Part shown: one piece after another, positions 63,016 through 64,000 of the stretch
How positions within the stretch are numbered: position 1 is the stretch's first letter
Layout: the number at the start of each line of letters is the position of its first letter
Source of the DNA: Uloborus plumipes
Lineage: Eukaryota > Arthropoda > Arachnida > Araneae > Uloboridae
Reading direction: 5' to 3'
Length of the DNA stretch: 64,000 bases
Assembly: GCA_038373865.1 (NCBI GenBank)
Contig: JAXGGA010002050.1
Span: forward strand, 62,001 to 126,000
The notes under the pieces: model-generated
What the model was told of the DNA's origin: nothing
What the model saw: the letters and a program-made list of their open reading frames with translations, nothing else
Databases searched by the model: none
Translations under genes and position numbers: made by a program

Positions 63016-64000
63016 CTGAAATTTAAGAAACGTAATGAGATACGGTTTAAGTTTTCCCCGTTAATTAGTTTCAGTTAATTTAAACATAAATAACTTAGTT
63101 AATTACATGCATGTTTTTAGGATGCATCGTCCTCAACCCAATACTACCTAGTGTCCCTTTTTATGGACGGTCCAAAAAACGGTCTGAATTTCCCCAAAAT
63201 AAACATTTCAACCAAATAATAGTGTTCAATGAGTACCTTGGTATTGTTTCAATTCGTTATTAACAGATTGCAGCACGTAACCATCGTAAAGCGTGTTCTG
63301 TAGCAGTTTTAATGTGATCTTTATCAGAAATGACATTGTTCACAATCTCAAGAAAAAAAGCTAAGTTTTCAAAGTTATTCCCAGCTTTCCAGTTTATCTC
63401 ATTGCTGATTTTATTTCTTCTTATAAAATGTCTATGTAAATATTATATCATAGGCAGAAAAAAATTTAGTAAAAAAGTATATACTCTCTGGGGTCTATCG
63501 TAACTTTTAAGAGACAATTCTTCTTGTCTTAATAAAAAAAATATTTTTTACATAATAGTTATTTTATTATTTTTCCTGTCCATGAAACACTATTTGTAAC
63601 CAGTATACAAAATATCTTTGGGAAAAAAAATGTCAGGCATTAATGGGTTAAAAAGAAAGGTTTCGTATTTCAACTGGAGCCTTTTAAAACTGCCAAATTG
63701 ACATGTCAGTAAGCAGCTCTTTTCTGAGCCACCTAGGTTAACCTACCGGGCACATACAATAGTAGTAAAATAAAGAAACATTTTTTACAGTTATTGACCA
63801 TTTTTGTCTTTTTAAATTATATGTGCTCAAATTTTCACTGAAAACTTACATGTCGTATTGGGAACGTATTCGGACTGATTAAAAATTATATATATATATT
63901 TTTTTTAATTCTCTCTTTTTTTTTTGAAAGTTGTATCCTTAATTTCATCTATACTGTAACTGAGGATACGTGTATGGAGGATACAAATAGTTATGTTTTG
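63016..64000 (-). other. Intron upstream of the X-domain exon (runs off window)
   Basis: Mostly a MITE-A copy (63137-63647). 63650-64000 is AT-rich with a short TATATA run near 63887 and no exon that I can support. Confidence 0.6.
63137..63647 (+). mobile_element. piggyBac-like MITE, family A (copy 4)
   Basis: 511 bp. The right flank is TTAA (63648-63651); the left flank has mutated to TCAA (63133-63136). Ends CCCAATACTACC (diverged) and GGCATTAATGGG. Same orientation as 4362-4873. Confidence 0.78.

Overview
The window is eukaryotic nuclear DNA: AT-rich, full of introns and transposon debris. It holds the 3' half of one large gene on the minus strand, a phospholipase C beta of the PLCB4/norpA class (the G-alpha-q effector of rhabdomeric phototransduction). 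I recognised 16 exons between 63015 and 2778. Every one has an AG acceptor and a GT donor, all 15 intron phases agree, and the joined coding length is 1944 nt (647 codons plus stop). The first exon seen carries the end of the catalytic X domain, so the promoter, start codon, PH/EF-hand region and most of the X domain lie beyond position 64000. The norpA-like sequence, large introns and repeat content suggest an arthropod, perhaps a chelicerate. The species cannot be fixed from sequence alone.

Layout in transcription order (high to low coordinates): end of X domain (62925-63015); acidic X-Y linker (58671-58784), an 8-nt microexon (48628-48635), then linker end and start of Y (44061-44193); Y barrel (42200-42284, 40944-41016, 40317-40420 and the start of 24184-24451); C2 domain (24184-24451, 22679-22778, 19930-20034); G-alpha-q-binding helix-turn-helix (19223-19384); C-terminal coiled coil (15306-15486, 12496-12699, 9152-9253, 6088-6232); and a 22-residue last exon (2778-2846) ending in a hydrophobic, PDZ-ligand-like tail. 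Several exons are clearly GC-rich against AT-rich introns.

The introns are mostly mobile DNA. There are TTAA-flanked piggyBac-like MITEs in three families, TA-flanked Tc1/mariner-like MITEs, a 2.47-kb hAT-like foldback with an 8-bp target duplication, Helitron-like elements (including a head-to-tail run of four nearly identical units at 30373-33658), tRNA-derived SINEs, a solo LTR, many foldback elements and several tandem repeats.

The most unusual structure is at 24452-29455. About 33 tandem copies of a 152-bp unit repeat this gene's own 3' splice site together with the first part of the following exon, all inside the intron just upstream of the real exon. The intron therefore presents about 33 decoy acceptors, each opening into a truncated, stop-containing copy of the exon. 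With the 8-nt microexon and partial duplications of another exon's donor end, this gene looks like a natural test of exon definition.
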